DNA of 64,000 nucleotides from NCBI GenBank assembly GCA_017513135.1, contig JAFWDH010000016.1, positions 62,001 through 126,000 on the forward strand, in the 5' to 3' direction. The DNA comes from Oscillospiraceae bacterium (GTDB lineage: Bacteria; Bacillota; Clostridia; Oscillospirales; Ruminococcaceae). The stretch's first letter is position 1; each line of letters begins with the position of its first letter. Under the pieces are notes generated by a model. That model was not told where the DNA came from. It was given only the letters and a program-made list of their open reading frames with translations, and did not search any database. Shown here piece after piece: positions 61,321 through 64,000 of the stretch. The position numbers and the translations under genes are program-made.

Positions 61321-61992
61321 TCAACTGTTCTGTCTGACGAGATCCTCGCATCCCGCGTACCTGTAGGTCATGGCCCATCCGATGAGCGCGAAGGGCAGCG
61401 CTCCTATCAGGTCCAGCACCGAGTGCTGCTTTATCATGAACGTCGAGATGCATATCAGCACCGTCACTGTCACCAGCAGCAGCCTGGCGGGAAGCAGCCG
61501 GAACCTCTTCGACCTCATCAGAGCGATCATCGCTCCTATGGCCCACAGCACATGCAGGGAAGGGAAGACGCTGTTGTTGTTGTCCACCAGGAATATCAGG
61601 TCAAGCCCCCTGCTGAGCAGGTCGGCTCCCTCCACGCTGTCCGGTCTCAGCGGCATGGTGCTCGGATAGAACAGCAGCACCGGATAGACCGGGATTATGG
61701 ATGTTATGAGGAACTTGACGTATCTCCTGAGCTCGGTATGGTCATCCAGCAGGTACAGCCCCGCCGTTCCGAACACCATCAGGAACCACAGGCAGTAGGG
61801 TATGAGGAACCACCTGATCAGCGGAAGCCTCTCGTCAATGGAGCAGTATACCGGGAAGTATCTTCCGTACAGCGAGATCCTGTTGGTCGCCTCGTATATG
61901 GCGAGATGTATGACCGGAAAAAGGATCATCTGAGGAAAAGTAGGCAGCCACCTGTACACGCGGCACAGGAGGCTCTTCTTTTTCGGTTCCAA
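61321..61992 (-). CDS. PAP2-superfamily membrane phosphatase-like protein
   Basis: 223 residues, six helices. The three PAP2 phosphatase motifs are traceable: YPSTMPLRPD, NSVFPSLHVLW (PSxH) and FMIKQHSVLDLIGALP (K replaces R, with H and D conserved). This resembles the PAP2_3/inositolphosphotransferase-like group. Start is TTG 61992 with AGAGG 8 bases upstream inside the end of the DUF362 gene. Confidence 0.72.
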   Translation of the reverse strand: MEPKKKSLLCRVYRWLPTFPQMILFPVIHLAIYEATNRISLYGRYFPVYCSIDERLPLIRWFLIPYCLWFLMVFGTAGLYLLDDHTELRRYVKFLITSIIPVYPVLLFYPSTMPLRPDSVEGADLLSRGLDLIFLVDNNNSVFPSLHVLWAIGAMIALMRSKRFRLLPARLLLVTVTVLICISTFMIKQHSVLDLIGALPFALIGWAMTYRYAGCEDLVRQNS

Positions 61993-61997
61993 TCAGC

Positions 61998-63146
61998 TTA
62001 CCTCTTTCTGATCGCCTTCGCCGGGCACAGCTCCTGGCAGCAGTAGCACCTGATGCATCTGCTGTAGTCGTACACGGGAGGACGGTCTTTTCCGTTTTCG
62101 AAATGTATGGCTCCGCCTTCCACGGGGCAGTGCTCCACGCACACTCCGCACTTCAGGCATTTGCTCTTGTCTATGACCGGTCTTCCGACCCTGTTCATGA
62201 TCCTGGACCACAGGCTGAGCACCGACTTCACGTTTCCTTTCCTGACGACGTCGAACTCCGCGTTTCCGTACCTTGAGAACAGCTCGCCTCTCGTGAGGTG
62301 CTCCTCCTGTCCGTCATCGCTGAGCGTCACCACGTCTATCATGCTCTCCGTGCATCTGCCTATTCCGGCTATCTCTCCCTGCACGTTGGTGGGCACCAGC
62401 GCGGGGTCCAGGTCCACCAGCCAGCAGAACACCGTGTCCAGCGCGACCGGGTCCGCGGAGAAGAGCATTACCTTCATGTCGAACGGATCCCCTGAGGAAG
62501 GCCCGTTGCCCTCCATGGCGGTTATGCCGTCCATGATGCTGAGCTTCGGACCCACGGCTCTGTGTATGTCCGTGAGCATCTTAGCGAAGACCACGTCGTT
62601 GGGGTATCTCACGTGCCCGGCGGCTTTGTGCTGTCCGCACACGAAGCCGTAGACGTTCTTTACGGCTCCGGTGATCCTCTCCAGGGCGTGTGTCTTCATC
62701 TTGCAGAGATTTATGATCGAGTCTGCCTCGGTCACTTCCCTTGTGAACTGGAACTGCCTGGCCGTGTTTCCTTCCGGGAAGTCATAGGTCACGGTCTCGG
62801 ACATGTCGGCGATCCTCGCTCCGTACGTCCCGTCGGTGAGCCCCAGCGCGTTCGCCGCGCCTCTGCAGCTTCCCATGGCGGGGGAGTCGCCGAACATGAC
62901 GTCCCCGTATCCCTCCTCCTGAAGGATCCTGAGCATCCCCCTGATGACCGAGGGATGAGTGGTGACCGCCCTTGACTCGTCGCTGGAGTGGAGGAAGTTC
63001 GGTTTCACCAGAACATGATCGGAAGGACGGGCGAACATGCCCATCCCTCCGATAAGATCTATTCCTTTTTTCATGGTCCCGTATACGCGCTCTTCCGAGT
63101 AGTCATCGCACCTGAGCACCGCTACGAGGGATCTTTTTTCTTCCAT
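61998..63146 (-). CDS. DUF362 protein with two 4Fe-4S ferredoxin motifs
   Basis: 382 residues. The N-terminal 300 match DUF362 (VLVKPNFL, TTHPSVIRGML, NLCKMKTHALERITGAVKNVYG, the DG.T.MEGNGP loop). The C terminus has two cluster motifs: CLKCGVCVEHCPVEGGAI and CIRCYCCQELCPAKAI. An electron-transfer or metal-linked redox role is likely. It lies 15 bases after the aldo/keto reductase gene, probably one operon. Confidence 0.88.
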   Translation of the reverse strand: MEEKRSLVAVLRCDDYSEERVYGTMKKGIDLIGGMGMFARPSDHVLVKPNFLHSSDESRAVTTHPSVIRGMLRILQEEGYGDVMFGDSPAMGSCRGAANALGLTDGTYGARIADMSETVTYDFPEGNTARQFQFTREVTEADSIINLCKMKTHALERITGAVKNVYGFVCGQHKAAGHVRYPNDVVFAKMLTDIHRAVGPKLSIMDGITAMEGNGPSSGDPFDMKVMLFSADPVALDTVFCWLVDLDPALVPTNVQGEIAGIGRCTESMIDVVTLSDDGQEEHLTRGELFSRYGNAEFDVVRKGNVKSVLSLWSRIMNRVGRPVIDKSKCLKCGVCVEHCPVEGGAIHFENGKDRPPVYDYSRCIRCYCCQELCPAKAIRKR

Positions 63147-63161
63147 ATATGCCTTTTGACT

Positions 63162-64000
63162 TTATGACTCCTCCATGTAGGCCCTGACCTTCTTCAGGAG
63201 CTCGGGGATCTGCAGGTGCTGCGGGCAGGCGTTCATGCACTGGCCGCACTCGACGCAGTCGGCGATGTTGGCGCAGGCCCTGTCGTAGTTGCGCCTCTGG
63301 GACGCGGGATTGCGGAACTTCTGAGCCTCGTTGTAAAGGCTGAACGCCGTCGGGATCTGGATCTGCATCGGGCAGCCCGCGGTGCAGTATCTGCATCCGG
63401 TGCAGGGAATGTTCTCGGAATGCTCGATGAGGTCCCTGATCTCCTCCACGGCAGCCTCGGCTTCCGCCGAGAAGGTGTTGTAGTCGTATTTGTCGGCGAT
63501 GCGGATGTTCTCCTCCATCTGGGACATCTCGTTCATGCCGCTGAGCACGACCATGAAGCCGGGCTTGTCGAACACGTAGGAGAATGCGAGCTCCGCGTTG
63601 GAGATGCCGGAAAGGCCGTGCCTTGCCTTGATCTCGTCTATCTCGGGGTAGTTGGGGAATATGAGGCTTCCGCCCTTGCAGGGCTCCATGACGTTGAGCG
63701 GGACTCCCTTGCTGAGAGCGAACTCGCGGCCCCTGTCTCCGGCCTGGATATCCTTGTCCAGATAGTTGTACTGGATCTGGGCGAACTCCCACTCGAAGTC
63801 CTCGATTATCTGCGTGAAGCTCTCATAGGTGTCGTGGAAGGAGAATCCGAGGTGTCTGAGGACGCCCTGTCTCTTTAGGTCCCTGAGATAGTTCTTGATG
63901 TCGAAGTGCTCGCAGAGATAGTCCCACTGGTCCTTGTTGAGGCCGTGCATCAGGTAGAAGTCGATGTGATCGCTCTGCAGGCGGCTCAGCTGCTCGTCCA
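63162..64000 (-). CDS. Aldo/keto reductase with C-terminal ferredoxin domain (partial, N terminus beyond window)
   Basis: The frame stays open to the window edge, reading DEQLSRLQSDHIDFYLMHGL, the strand 4 region of aldo/keto reductases, so the true N terminus (catalytic Asp-Tyr) is missing. The C terminus has two 4Fe-4S motifs: CTGCRYCTAGCPMQIQIP and CVECGQCMNACPQHLQIP. This is the common clostridial fused form. Together with DUF362 it makes an iron-sulfur redox pair. Confidence 0.88.
   Translation of the reverse strand, partial: DEQLSRLQSDHIDFYLMHGLNKDQWDYLCEHFDIKNYLRDLKRQGVLRHLGFSFHDTYESFTQIIEDFEWEFAQIQYNYLDKDIQAGDRGREFALSKGVPLNVMEPCKGGSLIFPNYPEIDEIKARHGLSGISNAELAFSYVFDKPGFMVVLSGMNEMSQMEENIRIADKYDYNTFSAEAEAAVEEIRDLIEHSENIPCTGCRYCTAGCPMQIQIPTAFSLYNEAQKFRNPASQRRNYDRACANIADCVECGQCMNACPQHLQIPELLKKVRAYMEES

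Overview
The window looks like a chromosomal segment of an anaerobic Clostridia-type Bacillota. The support is strong AGGAGG-type ribosome binding sites, use of GTG and TTG starts, near-consensus sigma-A promoters, many hairpin-plus-T-run terminators, very tight gene packing with ATGA/TGATG overlaps, and gene content (PepF, QueT, CsoR/CopA, DUF47/PiT, GH42/GH43/GH127, ABC-F, DUF362). GC content appears moderately high, and AGA/AGG arginine and ATA isoleucine codons are common. No rRNA, tRNA, CRISPR array, transposase or prophage structural gene was recognised. The last gene is cut by the window edge.

Layout. 0-9.7 kb: a + strand run of housekeeping and unknown genes (Nudix, rhodanese, methyltransferase, YhhN, DUF3795-Nudix fusion, TIR protein with a zinc-ribbon partner, GH43, DUF1801, tyrosine-phosphatase-like). 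9.7-14.5 kb: a promoter, leader ORF and terminator precede a GNAT/beta-lactamase-fold fusion gene. Two FMN-reductase-like genes, a nitroreductase and a GNAT gene follow. 14.5-18.1 kb: an operon led by a LexA-like repressor with an ImmA/IrrE peptidase, zinc-finger proteins, three tandem paralogous small proteins, a structured RNA and a sigma-region-4-like protein. 18.1-25.4 kb: a membrane surface/sensor cluster with two TIR-TM-ectodomain proteins. 25.4-38.5 kb: PepF, PHP phosphatase, a purine uptake/salvage pair, QueT, nucleoside hydrolase, KDPG aldolase, GH42 and three zinc-ribbon membrane proteins. 38.6-47.3 kb: a MacB/FtsX-type ABC exporter, PiT-DUF47, GH127 and a GNAT gene. 47.3-52.7 kb: an attenuator-controlled ABC-F gene, then CsoR-CopA copper export and a DtxR-like regulator. 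52.7-64 kb: MFS carrier, zinc-ribbon TPR protein, PrmA, phosphatase-like protein, two esterase-fold paralogs (one lacking its serine), OYE reductase, PAP2-like protein, DUF362 ferredoxin and an aldo/keto reductase with ferredoxin tail.

The most interesting signal is regulatory. The leaders of the ABC-F gene (47.3 kb) and the GNAT/beta-lactamase-fold gene (9.8 kb) are 37 kb apart but share one architecture. Each has a promoter, a tiny ORF with a good ribosome binding site, an outer stem starting 10-11 nt after the ORF stop that encloses a GGGGC/GCCCC hairpin, a 3' arm that can instead pair with the terminator, and an intrinsic terminator just before the gene. This is what ribosome-mediated attenuation of drug-inducible resistance genes looks like. 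It suggests the fusion enzyme may be an inducible resistance or stress gene.
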